This document shows positions 50,649-61,313 of a stretch of DNA of 64,000 nt, piece after piece. The number at the start of each line of letters is the position of its first letter. Positions within the stretch are counted from its first letter, which is position 1. The notes beneath the pieces are model-generated. The model was not told where the DNA came from. It did no database searches and saw only the letters and a list, made by a program, of their open reading frames with translations. Source of the stretch: Cupriavidus necator A5-1 (lineage in GTDB: Bacteria > Pseudomonadota > Gammaproteobacteria > Burkholderiales > Burkholderiaceae); the NCBI RefSeq assembly GCF_000744095.1, contig NZ_JQLI01000001.1, positions 2,790,001-2,854,000 on the forward strand. Reading direction: 5' to 3'. The position numbers were made by a program, and so were the translations under genes.

Positions 50649-51361
50649 TGCTCGACGTACAGGAGATCCATGGCTACTACGGCAAGAGCCATGTGCTGCA
50701 GGGCGTATCGCTGGCCGTTGGCGAGGGCGAACTGGTGACGCTGCTCGGGCGCAACGGCGCCGGCAAGTCGACCACGCTCAAGGCGATTGCGGGCATCGTC
50801 CAGCCGAAGGGACCAAAGGGCGGCGGCCGGGTCGTCTTTCGCGGCAAGCATGTCGCCGGCATGCCGCCGCACCGGATCGCCGCCGAAGGCTTGTGCTTCG
50901 TTCCCGAGCACCGCGGCATCTTCAAGCTGCTGACCGTCGAGGAGAACCTCAAGCTGGCCGCGCGCCGCGATTCGCCGTGGCAGCTCGATGATGTGTACCG
51001 CATTTTCCCGCGGCTGCGCGAGCGGCGCAGCAATGGCGGCGCGCAGCTTTCCGGCGGCGAACAGCAGATGCTCGCCATCGGGCGCGCCCTGATGAACCAC
51101 CCTCGCCTGCTGATGCTCGACGAGCCGGTGGAAGGACTGGCCCCGGTGATCGTGGAAGAGATCGTGGCCCAGCTCAAGGTGATCAAGGCGGCGGGCGTGC
51201 CGATCCTGCTGGTCGAGCAGAACCTGCAGGTCTGCACGCAACTGGCCGACCGGCACGTGATCATCGAGCAAGGCCGGGTCGTCTACACCGGCAGCAATGA
51301 CGCATTCCGCGCCGATGAGGCGGTCAAGGACCGATATCTCGGCGTGGGCCTGGCGGCCTGA
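50645..51361 (+). CDS. LivF-type ABC transporter ATPase
   Basis: A 238-residue ATPase with Walker A GRNGAGKST, signature LSGGEQQMLAIGRAL and Walker B LLMLDEPVEGLAP. These are typical of LivF/UrtE. It begins at tandem ATGs (50645/50648) overlapping the LivG stop. With the binding protein, two permeases and LivG it completes a five-part importer. Confidence 0.9.
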   Translation: MMLDVQEIHGYYGKSHVLQGVSLAVGEGELVTLLGRNGAGKSTTLKAIAGIVQPKGPKGGGRVVFRGKHVAGMPPHRIAAEGLCFVPEHRGIFKLLTVEENLKLAARRDSPWQLDDVYRIFPRLRERRSNGGAQLSGGEQQMLAIGRALMNHPRLLMLDEPVEGLAPVIVEEIVAQLKVIKAAGVPILLVEQNLQVCTQLADRHVIIEQGRVVYTGSNDAFRADEAVKDRYLGVGLAA

Positions 51362-51409
51362 ACCCGATCAAGCTGGCCGGCGCGCCGGCCGACCGACAAG
51401 AGAGATGCC

Positions 51410-52693
51410 ATGACTACCATGCCAGCCACCCGCACGCCCCCGGCTTCCGCAGGGACACGGAATGACCTGCGTATCGACGGCGCACGCCTGTGGCACACAC
51501 TGATGCGCCTGGCCGGGATCGGCGCCACGCCCAGGGGCGGCGTATGCCGACTGGCGCTGACCGACCTCGACCGCCAGGGCCGCGATTTCTTTGTCGCCGA
51601 GGCCAGGGCCGCGGGATGCACGATCCGCGTCGATGCGATCGGCAATATCTTTGCGCGCCGTGCGGGGCGTGACCACACGCTGCCGCCGGTCATGACCGGC
51701 AGCCATATCGACACCCAGCCCACGGGCGGCAAGTTTGACGGCAACTACGGGGTGCTCGCCGGCATCGAAGTGGTGCGCACGCTGAACGATGCCGGCATCA
51801 TGACCGACGCGCCGATCGAGGTGGCGGTCTGGACCAACGAAGAAGGCTCACGCTTTGTCCCGGTCATGATGGGCTCCGGCGCCTTCATCGGCGAGTTCGC
51901 GCTCGCGGATCTGCTGGCGCAGCGCGACCGCGATGGCGTCTGCGTTGGCGACGCACTGCAGGCCATTGGCTATGCCGGTCCGGAACCGATCGGCGGGCGG
52001 CCCCTGGGCGCCTACTTCGAAGCGCATATCGAGCAAGGTCCGGTGCTTGAGGCGAATGACACCACCATCGGCGTGGTGACCGGCGCCCTTGGCCAGCGCT
52101 GGTACGACGTGGTGCTGACCGGGATGGAAGCCCATGCCGGGCCGACGCCGATGAGCCTGCGCAAGGATGCGCTGCTCGCCGCAGCGGAGCTGGTCGGTAT
52201 CGTGAACCGCATCGCGCTGGACCATCCGCCGCACGGCCGCAGCACGGTTGGCTGCCTGAACGTACATCCCGACTCGCGCAACGTCATCCCCGGCAAGGTT
52301 TCGATGACGGTCGACCTGCGCGCAGCCGAGAACACCGTGCTGTCCGCCATGGACGCGGCCTTGCATGCCGCGACCGGGGCGCTGGCCGCGCGCAGCGGCA
52401 TCGCCATCGACGTGCGGCAAGTGGTGTACTTCCCGCCGCAGCACTTTGACGACCGGCTGGTCGCGGCGGTGCGTGGCGGAGCAAGGCGGCTCGGGCTCTC
52501 CGAAATGGACGTGATCAGCGGCGCCGGCCATGATGCGGTCTACCTGGCGCGCGTGGCGCCGGCCGCGATGATCTTCGTGCCCTGCAAGGACGGCATCAGC
52601 CACAACGAGATCGAGGACGCCAGGCCGGAGCACCTCGAAGCCGGCTGCAATGTGCTGCTGCATGCCATGCTCGATGCGGCGACGCGGCGTTGA
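51410..52693 (+). CDS. M20-type Zn amidohydrolase (N-carbamoyl-L-amino-acid hydrolase/allantoate amidohydrolase family)
   Basis: A 427-residue binuclear metal enzyme. The family metal motifs are present: GSHIDTQPTGGKFDGNYGVLAG, TNEEGSRF, EAHIEQGPVLE and, near the end, ISHNEIED. Relatives hydrolyse N-carbamoyl amino acids, beta-ureidopropionate or allantoate, releasing ammonia and CO2. It lies 48 bases after livF, so the imported compound is probably a ureido or amide substrate. No hydantoinase gene is in the window. Confidence 0.88.
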   Translation: MTTMPATRTPPASAGTRNDLRIDGARLWHTLMRLAGIGATPRGGVCRLALTDLDRQGRDFFVAEARAAGCTIRVDAIGNIFARRAGRDHTLPPVMTGSHIDTQPTGGKFDGNYGVLAGIEVVRTLNDAGIMTDAPIEVAVWTNEEGSRFVPVMMGSGAFIGEFALADLLAQRDRDGVCVGDALQAIGYAGPEPIGGRPLGAYFEAHIEQGPVLEANDTTIGVVTGALGQRWYDVVLTGMEAHAGPTPMSLRKDALLAAAELVGIVNRIALDHPPHGRSTVGCLNVHPDSRNVIPGKVSMTVDLRAAENTVLSAMDAALHAATGALAARSGIAIDVRQVVYFPPQHFDDRLVAAVRGGARRLGLSEMDVISGAGHDAVYLARVAPAAMIFVPCKDGISHNEIEDARPEHLEAGCNVLLHAMLDAATRR

Positions 52694-52743
52694 GCCGGTA
52701 GCAAGCGGACTCCCGCGCATCCCTCACCTGAACGGACCCTGCA

Positions 52744-54225
52744 ATGAAGATCCTGATTGCCCGCCTCAATCACGAAACCAACACCTTCTCCCCGGTGCCG
52801 ACGCCGCTGGCGTCGTTCGATCTGCACTATGGCCAGGACGCCTATCGCGCCGCCAAGGGCACCCGCACCGCCGCGGCTGCGTTCATCGACCTGGCCAAGG
52901 CGGCCGGCGCGGAGATCGTGGTGCCGGTGATTGCGGGCGCCAACCCGAGTGGCCGCGTGGCAGCCGACGCCTACACGCACCTGAGCGACACCATCGTCTC
53001 CGCCGCCGCCGGCTGCGACGCCGTGATGCTCGACTTGCATGGCGCGATGGTGGCGGAGAACAGCGATGACGGCGAAGGCGACTTGCTCAGGCGACTGCGG
53101 CAGGTGCTGCCGGATGCCCCGGTCGCGGTGGCCTTGGACCTGCACGGAAACATCACCCAGGCGCTGATCGACCATGCCGACATTGCGGTCAGCTTCAAGA
53201 CCTACCCCCACGTGGACATGTACGAAACCGGGGAGCATGCCGGCAGGCTGCTGCTGGACATGATCGCGGGCCGCACCCGGCCGGTGATGGCGTGGCGGCG
53301 TCCGCCGCTGGTCACCCACACCTTGCGCAGCCGTACCGACGAAGGCGCGATGCAGCGCGCCGTAGCTCTGGCGCGCGAGGCGGAGCAGGAAGGGATGCTT
53401 GCCGTCTCGGTCCTGGCTGGCTTCGGCCTGGCCGACATTGCGGCGCCCTGCCTGAGCGTGATCGTAGTGGGCGACGGTGACCGGGCCAGGGCCGACGCCG
53501 TTGCCGCGCGGATTGCAGCGCTGGCCTGGGCCGAGCGCGATGGCTTCGGCTACCACGCCGAGCCGCTCGACGATTCGATCGCGCGTGCGGCATGGCTTGC
53601 CGACGGTCCCGGCGAGGGGCCGGTCCTGCTGCTCGACCATGGCGACAACTGCATGTCCGGCGGCACCTGCGACAACATGGCGGTGCTCCACGAGGCCCTG
53701 GCACAGGGGCTGACCGGCATCGCGGTGGGGCCGGTCTGCGATCCGCAGGCGGTTGCGGCGCTGGTGGAAGCCGGCGTGGGCGCCAGCGTCACACTGCCCG
53801 TCGGCGACAAGGTACCGCTGCCCCAACTGGATGTGTTCCCGCAGTCCAGGCCGATGACTGGCAAGGTTGCCGCCATCAGCGACGGCGAGTATGTCATCAG
53901 CGGCCCGACCTACACGGGGCAGCGCATCCGCATGGGACGCACCGCCTTGCTAGATATCGGGGCGGCGCAGGTCATCGTGACGGAGACACCGCAGGAGCAC
54001 TGGGACCTTGGCATCTTCACCCATATCGGCATCGATCCGCGCAAGGCGCGCTTCCTGCTGCTGAAATCCCGCATGTACTGCCGCCCGGTTTTCGTTCCGA
54101 TCGCGAAAGCCGTGGTCGAATGCGATGGCGAAGGGGTCACCAGTTCCCGTTACGAGCGCTTCCCGTTCCGTCACGTCACGCGCCCGGTCTATCCGCTGGA
54201 TGCCGGCACGGCTTGGGGCAGCTGA
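52744..54225 (+). CDS. M81 family metallopeptidase (MlrC-like)
   Basis: A 493-residue protein of the M81/MlrC family. The N-terminus MKILIARLNHETNTFSPVPT, DAVMLDLHGAMV, ALDLHGNITQALI and LLLDHGDNCMSGGTCDNM carry the likely Zn ligands. MlrC finishes the breakdown of linearised microcystin in Sphingomonas, but most family members sit in unrelated catabolic operons and are uncharacterised. It is the last gene of the Liv/amidohydrolase operon and probably acts on a peptide-like or cyclic amide intermediate. Confidence 0.87.
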   Translation: MKILIARLNHETNTFSPVPTPLASFDLHYGQDAYRAAKGTRTAAAAFIDLAKAAGAEIVVPVIAGANPSGRVAADAYTHLSDTIVSAAAGCDAVMLDLHGAMVAENSDDGEGDLLRRLRQVLPDAPVAVALDLHGNITQALIDHADIAVSFKTYPHVDMYETGEHAGRLLLDMIAGRTRPVMAWRRPPLVTHTLRSRTDEGAMQRAVALAREAEQEGMLAVSVLAGFGLADIAAPCLSVIVVGDGDRARADAVAARIAALAWAERDGFGYHAEPLDDSIARAAWLADGPGEGPVLLLDHGDNCMSGGTCDNMAVLHEALAQGLTGIAVGPVCDPQAVAALVEAGVGASVTLPVGDKVPLPQLDVFPQSRPMTGKVAAISDGEYVISGPTYTGQRIRMGRTALLDIGAAQVIVTETPQEHWDLGIFTHIGIDPRKARFLLLKSRMYCRPVFVPIAKAVVECDGEGVTSSRYERFPFRHVTRPVYPLDAGTAWGS

Positions 54226-54260
54226 TCACGGGTATGGGTGCGCATGCCTGAGCAGGCTTG

Positions 54261-54296
54261 CCGCGGGCAATGACCGGTCAGCCGGCCTGCCCGCGG
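54261..54296. terminator. Hairpin between M81 gene and cbbA
   Basis: CCGCGGGCA (54261-54269) and TGCCCGCGG (54288-54296) are perfect 9-bp complements with an 18-nt loop. It lies between two convergent genes, so it may end both transcripts, including the long cbb mRNA. There is no T-run. Confidence 0.5.
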
Positions 54297-54308
54297 TCGG
54301 CGCGCCAG

Positions 54309-55346
54309 TCAACGGTAGCGCTCTGCCAGCTTCTCCAGCGCCACCGGCTTGATCCGCGAGGCCTGCCCGGCGCAGCCGAAGGCCTCGAAGCGCAGCTTCA
54401 CCACGCCCTTCGCGCCCTTCTTGGCCGCCAGCAGTGCCTTGCGCGGATCGAACTCGCTGCGGTCCTCGGACAGCGCCTTGCGGATGGCCCCGGTCATGGC
54501 GAGGCGGATATCGGTGTCGATATTCACCTTGCGCACCCCGGTCCTGATGCCGCGCAGGATCTCCTCGACCGGCACGCCGTAGGTCTCCTTGATGTCGCCG
54601 CCGTACTGGCGCATGATCTCCAGCCATTCCTGCGGCACCGAGCTGGAGCCGTGCATCACCAGGTGCGTGTCGGGGATCTGCTCGTGGATCTCGCGGATGC
54701 GGTCCATCGCCAGGATGTCGCCGGTGGGCTTGCGCGAGAACTTGTAGGCGCCGTGGCTGGTTCCGATGGCAATGGCCAGCGCGTCGACGCCGGTGCGGGC
54801 GACGAAGTCGCGCGCCTGTGCCGGGTCGGTCAGCATCATGTCGTGCGACAGCGTGCCCGCCGCACCCACGCCGTCCTCTTCGCCGGCCTGGCCGGTTTCG
54901 AGCGAGCCCAGGCAGCCCAGTTCGCCCTCCACCGACACGCCGACCGCATGGGCCATCTCGCACACGCGCCAGGTGACGTCAACGTTGTAGTCGTAGTCGG
55001 ATGGCGTTTTCATGTCTTCGCGCAGCGAGCCATCCATCATCACGCTGGTGAAGCCGGAGCGGATCGAGGCCTGGCAGACCGCCGGGCTGGAGCCGTGGTC
55101 CTGGTGCAGCACGATGGGAAGGTCCGGATGGGTCTCGGCCGCGGCCAGCACCATGTGCCGCAGGTAGGCCTCGCCGGCATACTTGCGGGCCCCGGCCGAG
55201 GCCTGCAGGATGACCGGGCTGTCGGTTTCCTCGGCGGCTTCCATGATGGCGTGGATCTGCTCCAGGTTGTTGACGTTGAAAGCCGGCACGCCGTAGCCGA
55301 ACTCTCCCGCGTGGTCCAGCAGCTGGCGCAATGATATGAGTGCCAT
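54309..55346 (-). CDS. cbbA: Class II fructose/sedoheptulose-bisphosphate aldolase
   Basis: A 345-residue Zn-dependent aldolase of the Calvin-cycle subtype. It makes fructose 1,6-bisphosphate and sedoheptulose 1,7-bisphosphate. Metal-binding histidines are in [22 protein letters not shown] and [22 protein letters not shown] at the start and [16 protein letters not shown] near the end are family hallmarks. It is the last gene of the cbb operon on the minus strand, 41 bases after cbbK. Confidence 0.93.
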   Translation of the reverse strand: MALISLRQLLDHAGEFGYGVPAFNVNNLEQIHAIMEAAEETDSPVILQASAGARKYAGEAYLRHMVLAAAETHPDLPIVLHQDHGSSPAVCQASIRSGFTSVMMDGSLREDMKTPSDYDYNVDVTWRVCEMAHAVGVSVEGELGCLGSLETGQAGEEDGVGAAGTLSHDMMLTDPAQARDFVARTGVDALAIAIGTSHGAYKFSRKPTGDILAMDRIREIHEQIPDTHLVMHGSSSVPQEWLEIMRQYGGDIKETYGVPVEEILRGIRTGVRKVNIDTDIRLAMTGAIRKALSEDRSEFDPRKALLAAKKGAKGVVKLRFEAFGCAGQASRIKPVALEKLAERYR

Positions 55347-55387
55347 GATGAAGCTCCTTTAGTCGATACGGATTCGGTGAGGCAGGT

Positions 55388-56626
55388 TCAGGTGACGGCT
55401 CGTTGCTGTAGCACCGCCAATGCGGGCAGCGTCTTGCCTTCAAGGAACTCCAGGAAAGCGCCGCCGCCGGTCGAGATATAGCCAACGCGGTCCGCAATGC
55501 CGTACTTGGAGATGGCAGCCAGCGTGTCGCCGCCACCGGCGATCGAGAATGCCTTCGACTCGGCGATGGCCTCGGCCAGCACCCTGGTGCCGTTGCCGAA
55601 GGGGTCGAACTCGAACACGCCCACCGGGCCGTTCCAGACGATGGTGCCGGCGGCCTTGAGCTGCCCGGCCAGTTGCGCGGCGGTCTTGGGGCCGATGTCC
55701 AGGATCATGTCGTCGTCGGCCACGTCCTTGACGTCCTTGACGGTGGCCGCGGCGGTGGCGCTGAATTCCTTGGCGCACACCACGTCTACCGGGATCGGCA
55801 CCGAGGCGCCGCGCTTGGCCATGATGTCGATGATGGCCTTGGCGTCAGCCAACAGATCGGCTTCAGCCAGCGACTTGCCGATCTTCAGGCCGGCAGCCAG
55901 CATGAAAGTATTGGCGATGCCGCCGCCGACGATCAGGTGGTCGACCTTGTCGGCCAGCGACTTCAGGATGGTCAGCTTGGTCGAGACCTTGGAGCCGGCC
56001 ACGATCGCCACCAGCGGACGGGCCGGCTGGCCTAGCGCCTTGCCCAGCGCGTCGATCTCGGCGGCCAGCAGCGGGCCGGCGCAGGCGATCGGGGCGTACC
56101 TGGCGATGCCGTGGGTGGTGGCTTCGGCGCGGTGGGCGGTGCCAAAGGCGTCGTTGACGTAGACGTCGCACAGCCTGGCCATCTTCTGCGCCAGCTCGCC
56201 GCTGTTGGTCTTCTCGCCCCGGTTCATGCGGCAGTTTTCCAGCAGCACCACCTGCCCGGGCGGGACCTGGAAGCCGCCCTCGGTCCAGCCGGACAGCAGC
56301 GGCACCTGGCGGCCGAGCAGCTCGGACAGGCGGCGGCCCACCGGCGCGAGGCTGTGGCGCGGGTCCGGCTCCCCTTCCTGCGGCCGGCCCAGGTGCGAGG
56401 TGACCATCACCGCAGCCCCCGCCTGCAGGCAGGCCGCGATGGCGGGCACGGAGGCACGGATGCGGGTATCGTCGGTGATCTGGCCCGCGGCATCCTGCGG
56501 GACGTTGAGGTCGGCGCGGATAAAGACCCGCTTGCCGGCCAGCCCGCCTGCGGCGAGCAGCGCTGACAGCGTGTGCGGCGCCGTGGGTTTCGGTGCCGGG
56601 ACCGGGGCGTGGGATAGGCTCATCAT
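55388..56626 (-). CDS. cbbK: Phosphoglycerate kinase
   Basis: A 412-residue kinase that phosphorylates 3-phosphoglycerate in the Calvin cycle. [13 protein letters not shown] is the substrate-binding N-terminal motif, and [40 protein letters not shown] the nucleotide-binding C-terminal end. There is a short Pro/Ala-rich N-terminal extension of about 20 residues before the usual start. ATG 56626 follows AGGTGG; an in-frame GTG at 56632 is less likely. Confidence 0.93.
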   Translation of the reverse strand: MMSLSHAPVPAPKPTAPHTLSALLAAGGLAGKRVFIRADLNVPQDAAGQITDDTRIRASVPAIAACLQAGAAVMVTSHLGRPQEGEPDPRHSLAPVGRRLSELLGRQVPLLSGWTEGGFQVPPGQVVLLENCRMNRGEKTNSGELAQKMARLCDVYVNDAFGTAHRAEATTHGIARYAPIACAGPLLAAEIDALGKALGQPARPLVAIVAGSKVSTKLTILKSLADKVDHLIVGGGIANTFMLAAGLKIGKSLAEADLLADAKAIIDIMAKRGASVPIPVDVVCAKEFSATAAATVKDVKDVADDDMILDIGPKTAAQLAGQLKAAGTIVWNGPVGVFEFDPFGNGTRVLAEAIAESKAFSIAGGGDTLAAISKYGIADRVGYISTGGGAFLEFLEGKTLPALAVLQQRAVT

Positions 56627-56635
56627 GGCCACCTG

Positions 56636-57646
56636 CTAGCGGGCATGGGCCAGCGCCACCGCGGTATCCAGCATGCGGTTGGAGAAGCCCCATTCGTTGT
56701 CATACCAGGCCGACACCTTGACCAGCGTGCCGCTGACCTTGGTCAGGGTGGCGTCGAAGGTGGACGAGGCCGGGCTGTGGTTGAAGTCCACCGAGACCAG
56801 CGGCGCGGTGTTGTAGTCCAGGATGCCATTGAGCTCGCTTTCTGCAGCGCTCTTCAGGATGCCGTTCACTTCCTCCACGGTGGTCGGCCGCGCCGCCACG
56901 AAGGACAGGTCCACCAGCGACACATTGATGGTCGGCACGCGCACCGCAAAGCCGTCCAGCCGGCCGTCCAGCTCGGGCAGCACCAGCCCCACCGCGGCCG
57001 CGGCGCCGGTCTTGGTGGGGATCATCGACATGGTGGCCGACCGCGCCCGGCGCAGGTCTTCGTGGAAGACGTCGGTCAGCACCTGGTCGTTGGTATAGGC
57101 GTGCACCGTGGTCATCAGGCCGTTCACCACGCCCAGCTGTTCATGCAGCGGCTTGACCAGCGGCGCCAGGCAGTTGGTGGTGCACGAGGCGTTGGAGATC
57201 ACCGTGTCGCTCGCCTTCAGCACGCCGTGGTTCACGCCGTAGACGATAGTCGCGTCCACGTCCTTGCCGCCGGGCGCGGAGATGATCACCTTCTTCGCCC
57301 CGGCCTTCAGGTGGGCCGATGCCTTGTCCTTGCTGGTGAAGAGCCCGGTGCACTCCATCACCACATCCACGCCCAGCTCGCCCCACGGCATCTCGGCCGG
57401 GTTGCGCTGGGCCAGCACGCGGATCCGGTCGCCGTTGACGCGGAAGGCATCGCCGTCGACCGAGACCTCGCCCGGGAAGCGGCCGTGGACGGTGTCGTAC
57501 CGGGTCAGGTGGGCATTGGTGCCGGCGTTGCCGAGGTCGTTGATGGCGACGATCTCCAGATCGTGCCGCTTGCCGCCTTCATAGTGGGCGCGCAGCACAT
57601 TGCGGCCGATGCGCCCGTAGCCGTTGATGGCAACCTTGATGGTCAT
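56636..57646 (-). CDS. cbbG: Glyceraldehyde-3-phosphate dehydrogenase
   Basis: A 336-residue NAD(P)-dependent dehydrogenase. The Rossmann motif is NGYGRIGR (residues 8-15) and the catalytic Cys155 is in [12 protein letters not shown]. It reduces 1,3-bisphosphoglycerate in CO2 fixation. ATG 57646 follows AAGGAGAC. It ends 9 bases before cbbK; the longer frame upstream is a shadow of cbbZ. Confidence 0.94.
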   Translation of the reverse strand: MTIKVAINGYGRIGRNVLRAHYEGGKRHDLEIVAINDLGNAGTNAHLTRYDTVHGRFPGEVSVDGDAFRVNGDRIRVLAQRNPAEMPWGELGVDVVMECTGLFTSKDKASAHLKAGAKKVIISAPGGKDVDATIVYGVNHGVLKASDTVISNASCTTNCLAPLVKPLHEQLGVVNGLMTTVHAYTNDQVLTDVFHEDLRRARSATMSMIPTKTGAAAAVGLVLPELDGRLDGFAVRVPTINVSLVDLSFVAARPTTVEEVNGILKSAAESELNGILDYNTAPLVSVDFNHSPASSTFDATLTKVSGTLVKVSAWYDNEWGFSNRMLDTAVALAHAR

Positions 57647-57695
57647 GATGTCTCCTTGTGCTTGTCTTGGTATCTTTGCCGGCGTTGGCCAAACA

Positions 57696-58388
57696 TCAGG
57701 CGGCCAGCCGCGCCGGCGTGAGCAGCGCCGGCAATGCCTCCATCGAATCGACCAGCGCGTCTGCACCCAGCGCCACGGGCCCGTCGGGGCCGGCGTAGCC
57801 GTAACGCACCAGGCAGACCGGCATGCCGGCCGCGCGTGCTGCTGCCACATCCACCGGCGAATCCCCCACCAGCACCCCCTGCGCGGGGTCGACGTCGAGC
57901 AGCTGGCAGGCATGGCGCAGCGGTTCGGGGTGCGGTTTCATCTGCGCGATCGAATCGCCCGCCACCAGGACTTCCAGGTACGCCGCCAGCCCGGTCAGCG
58001 CCAGCAGCGGTACCGCCAGTGCGCGCGGCTTGTTGGTGACGCAGGCAAGCCGGTAGCCCTCGCGCCTGAGCGCGGCCAGGCCCGCCTCCACGCCCGGGAA
58101 CACCGCCCCAAGGCGGCCATTGGTCTCGGCATAGTGGCGATGGAACAGCGTCTCGGCAGCGGCGGCATCCACCCGTGGCGCGAGCTGCGCGGTCTCCAGC
58201 ACACGCCGCACCAGATTGGGCACGCCACGCCCGATGAAGCCGGCCACGGTATCGAACGGCAGCGGCGGGCTGCCCAGCTCGGCCAGCATGCGGTTGGCGG
58301 CTTCGACGATGTCAGGCGCGCTGTCGACCAGTGTGCCGTCGAGGTCGATCAGCACTGCGGCGCAAGGCAGGGATACGGTCGGCATCAC
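57696..58388 (-). CDS. cbbZ: Phosphoglycolate phosphatase
   Basis: A 230-residue HAD-superfamily phosphatase: [15 protein letters not shown] holds the nucleophile Asp, VTNKPRAL is motif 2, and MKPHPEPL with [17 protein letters not shown] are motifs 3 and 4. It removes phosphate from 2-phosphoglycolate, the by-product of RuBisCO oxygenation. The start overlaps the transketolase stop by 4 nt. Confidence 0.93.
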   Translation of the reverse strand: MMPTVSLPCAAVLIDLDGTLVDSAPDIVEAANRMLAELGSPPLPFDTVAGFIGRGVPNLVRRVLETAQLAPRVDAAAAETLFHRHYAETNGRLGAVFPGVEAGLAALRREGYRLACVTNKPRALAVPLLALTGLAAYLEVLVAGDSIAQMKPHPEPLRHACQLLDVDPAQGVLVGDSPVDVAAARAAGMPVCLVRYGYAGPDGPVALGADALVDSMEALPALLTPARLAA

Positions 58389-60397
58389 TTGTCCTCCAGC
58401 AGGGAACGCGCGGCAGCTGCGACATGCGCCGGGGTCAGGCCGAAGTGCTGATACAGCGCCTCGGCCGGCGCGGATTCGCCGAAGCTGTCGATGCCCAGCG
58501 CCACGCCACCCTCGCCCACCACGCCGCGCCAGAACCAGGTGGCGCCCGCTTCCACGCTGACGCGCGGCAAGCCCGGCGGCAGCACCGTGTCCCGGTAGCT
58601 CGCTTCCTGCGCGTAGAAAAGCTCGACGCAGGGCATGGACACCACGCGCGCGGCGATGCCTGCCTCGGCAAGGTCAAGCGCAGCGCGCTGCGCGATCTCC
58701 ACCTCGGAGCCAGTCGCCACCAGCACCACGCGCGGCGCCACAGTATCGCGCAGCACATAGCCGCCGCGCGCGATGGCTGCGCGCTGGCCCGCATCGCGTT
58801 CGAACGGCATCAGCGCCTGCCGCGACAGCACCAGGCAGGTAGGACCCTGCTCGCGCCGCAGCGCGGCCAGCCACGCATACGCGGTCTCGGCCCCATCGCA
58901 CGGGCGCCAGACCTGGTTGTTGGGGATCAGCCGCAGGCTGGCGGCGTGCTCCACCGGCTGGTGCGTGGGACCGTCTTCGCCGAGCCCGATGGAATCGTGG
59001 GTCAGCACGTGCACCACGCGCAGGCGCATCAGCGCAGCCATGCGGATGGCATTGCGCGAGTAGTCCGAGAAAGTCATGAAGGTGCCGCCGTAGGGGATCA
59101 GCCCCCCGTGCAGCGCAATGCCGTTCATGACGGCGGCCATGCCGAACTCGCGCACGCCGTAGCTCACGTAGTTGCCGTGCCCGGCATGGTTGACCCAGAC
59201 CGAAGCCTTGACATTGGTCAGGTTGGACCCGGTGAGGTCCGCCGAGCCGCCGAGCAGTTCCGGCAAGGCTGGCGTCAGCGCCTCCAGGCAGAGCTGCGAT
59301 GCCTTGCGCGTGGCGATCTTGCCTTGCAGTGCGGAGGGCGCGTCCAGCAACGCCATCAGTTCCGCATCGAAGCCTTCCGCCAGGCGGCCGTTAATACGGC
59401 GCAGGAATTCCCCGGCCAGTTCCGGATGCGCTGCACGATAGCCCGCGAAACGCGCCTCCCATTCGGCCTCGCGCGCGGCGCCCTGGGCGCGCGCGTCCCA
59501 GACGTCGGCCACATCCGGCGGCACGGTGAAAGGCTCGGCCTCCCAGCCCAGCGCCTCGCGCATGGCGGCGACCTCCGACGCGCCCAGCGGCGCGCCATGC
59601 ACATCATGCCCGCCGGCCCTGAAGGGCGCGCCCTTGCCGATCACGGTGCGGCAGCAGATCAGCGTGGGCCGCTCGCGCTCGGCCCTGGCCGCGAGCAGCG
59701 CCGCGTCGACGGCCTTTGCATCGTGCCCGTCGACGCCGGCGATCACATGCCAGCCGTAGGCGGCAAAGCGCTTCGGAGTGTCGTCAGCAAACCAGCCGGC
59801 GACGTCGCCGTCGATGGAGATGCCGTTGTCGTCGTACAGGCAGATCAGCTTGCCAAGCCGGAGCGTGCCCGCCAGCGAGCAGGCTTCGTGGCTGAGTCCT
59901 TCCATCAGGCAGCCGTCGCCCAGGAAGACATAGGTGTGGTGGTCAACGATGTTGAAGCCGGGCCGGTTGAAAGTGGCGGCCAGCAGATTCTCCGACAGCG
60001 CCATGCCGACGGCATTGGCCAGGCCCTGCCCCAGCGGCCCGGTGGTGGTTTCCACGCCCGGCGTCACGCCGCGCTCCGGATGGCCCGGCGTGGCCGCGTG
60101 CAGTTGGCGGAACTGGCGCAGCTGCGACATCGGCAAGTCGTAGCCGGTGAGATGCAGCAGCGCATACAGCAGCATGGAAGCATGGCCGTTGGACAGCACG
60201 AAGCGGTCACGGTCGGGCCAGGCCGGGTTGGCCGGGTTGTGGCGCAGGTGGTGCCGCCACAGGACCTCGGCCATCTCGGCCATGCCCATGGGGGCGCCGG
60301 GGTGGCCGGACCTGGCCTGCTCCACCGCGTCGGCGGCCAGGAAGCGCAGCGCGTTGGCGCAGCGCGCTGCGGAATCGATGCGTTCGGGGGCGTTCAT
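58385..60397 (-). CDS. cbbT: Transketolase
   Basis: A 670-residue thiamine-diphosphate enzyme of the Calvin and pentose-phosphate routes. [19 protein letters not shown] at the start, the ThDP motif [18 protein letters not shown] and the central [18 protein letters not shown] are present. The start lies 26 bases after the cbbP stop. It is the usual length. Confidence 0.94.
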   Translation of the reverse strand: MNAPERIDSAARCANALRFLAADAVEQARSGHPGAPMGMAEMAEVLWRHHLRHNPANPAWPDRDRFVLSNGHASMLLYALLHLTGYDLPMSQLRQFRQLHAATPGHPERGVTPGVETTTGPLGQGLANAVGMALSENLLAATFNRPGFNIVDHHTYVFLGDGCLMEGLSHEACSLAGTLRLGKLICLYDDNGISIDGDVAGWFADDTPKRFAAYGWHVIAGVDGHDAKAVDAALLAARAERERPTLICCRTVIGKGAPFRAGGHDVHGAPLGASEVAAMREALGWEAEPFTVPPDVADVWDARAQGAAREAEWEARFAGYRAAHPELAGEFLRRINGRLAEGFDAELMALLDAPSALQGKIATRKASQLCLEALTPALPELLGGSADLTGSNLTNVKASVWVNHAGHGNYVSYGVREFGMAAVMNGIALHGGLIPYGGTFMTFSDYSRNAIRMAALMRLRVVHVLTHDSIGLGEDGPTHQPVEHAASLRLIPNNQVWRPCDGAETAYAWLAALRREQGPTCLVLSRQALMPFERDAGQRAAIARGGYVLRDTVAPRVVLVATGSEVEIAQRAALDLAEAGIAARVVSMPCVELFYAQEASYRDTVLPPGLPRVSVEAGATWFWRGVVGEGGVALGIDSFGESAPAEALYQHFGLTPAHVAAAARSLLEDK

Positions 60398-60423
60398 CTA
60401 GGGTGTCCTTGCAACACGGCGGT

Positions 60424-61302
60424 TCACAGGGCTGCGCGCTTGCGGCGCTCCATCATGCGCAGCACGAACGGCGTGAAGATGAGCTGCATGGCCAGTTCCA
60501 TCTTGCCGCCCGGCACCACGATGGTGTTGGCGCGCGACATGAAGGAGTCATGGATCATGCTGAGCAGGTACTGGAAGTCGATCCCCTTCGGGTTGGCAAA
60601 ACGGATCACCACCATGCTTTCATCCGGCGCGGGGATCTCGCGCGAGATGAAGGGGTTGGAGGTGTCCACGCACGGCACCCGCTGGAAATTCACATGCGTG
60701 CGCGAGAACTGCGGGCAGATGTAGTTCACGTAGTCCGGCATGCGGCGCAGGATGGTGTCGGTCACGGCCTCCGTCGAATAGCCGCGCTGCTTCTTGTCGC
60801 GCCACAGTTTCTGGATCCACTCCAGGTTGATGACGGGCACCACCCCGATCAGCAGGTTGGGGTACCGGGCGACATCGACTTCGTCGGTCACCACGCCGCC
60901 ATGCAGACCCTCATAGAACAGCAGGTCGGTGTCGGCCGGCAACGGCTCCCACTCGGTGAAGGTGCCGGGCTCCTGCCCAAAGGGGGCCGCCTCCTCCGTG
61001 CTGTGCAGGTAGCGACGGCGCACGCCCGTGCCGGATTCCGCATAGGAGCGGAACAGGTTCTCCAGGTCGCCGAACAGGTTGTTCTCCGGACCGAAGTGGC
61101 TGAAGTTCATATTGCCGGTGCGCTCGGCCTCGGCCATCTTGACCTTCATCTCGGCGCGGTCGTAGCGGTGGAAGCTGTCGCCTTCGATCACCACCGACTT
61201 CACGCCCTCGCGGCGAAAGATGTTCTCGAAGGTACGGGTCACCGACGTGGTACCGGCCCCGGAGGAGCCGGTGATGGCGATGATGGGATAACGTTCTGAC
61301 AT
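60424..61302 (-). CDS. cbbP: Phosphoribulokinase
   Basis: A 292-residue kinase that makes ribulose 1,5-bisphosphate for RuBisCO. The P-loop is GSSGAGTT (residues 12-19). EGDSFHRYDRAEMK and LLFYEGLHGG are proteobacterial phosphoribulokinase motifs. I start at MSERYPII (61302), as in known Cupriavidus CbbP, not at the ATG five codons earlier, which overlaps cbbF. Confidence 0.95.
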   Translation of the reverse strand: MSERYPIIAITGSSGAGTTSVTRTFENIFRREGVKSVVIEGDSFHRYDRAEMKVKMAEAERTGNMNFSHFGPENNLFGDLENLFRSYAESGTGVRRRYLHSTEEAAPFGQEPGTFTEWEPLPADTDLLFYEGLHGGVVTDEVDVARYPNLLIGVVPVINLEWIQKLWRDKKQRGYSTEAVTDTILRRMPDYVNYICPQFSRTHVNFQRVPCVDTSNPFISREIPAPDESMVVIRFANPKGIDFQYLLSMIHDSFMSRANTIVVPGGKMELAMQLIFTPFVLRMMERRKRAAL

Positions 61303-61313
61303 GGCCGTGCACC

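Noticed and set aside
58331..60724. 797-codon plus-strand frame opposite transketolase and phosphoribulokinase
   Set aside because: Shadow of well-conserved cbbT and cbbP.
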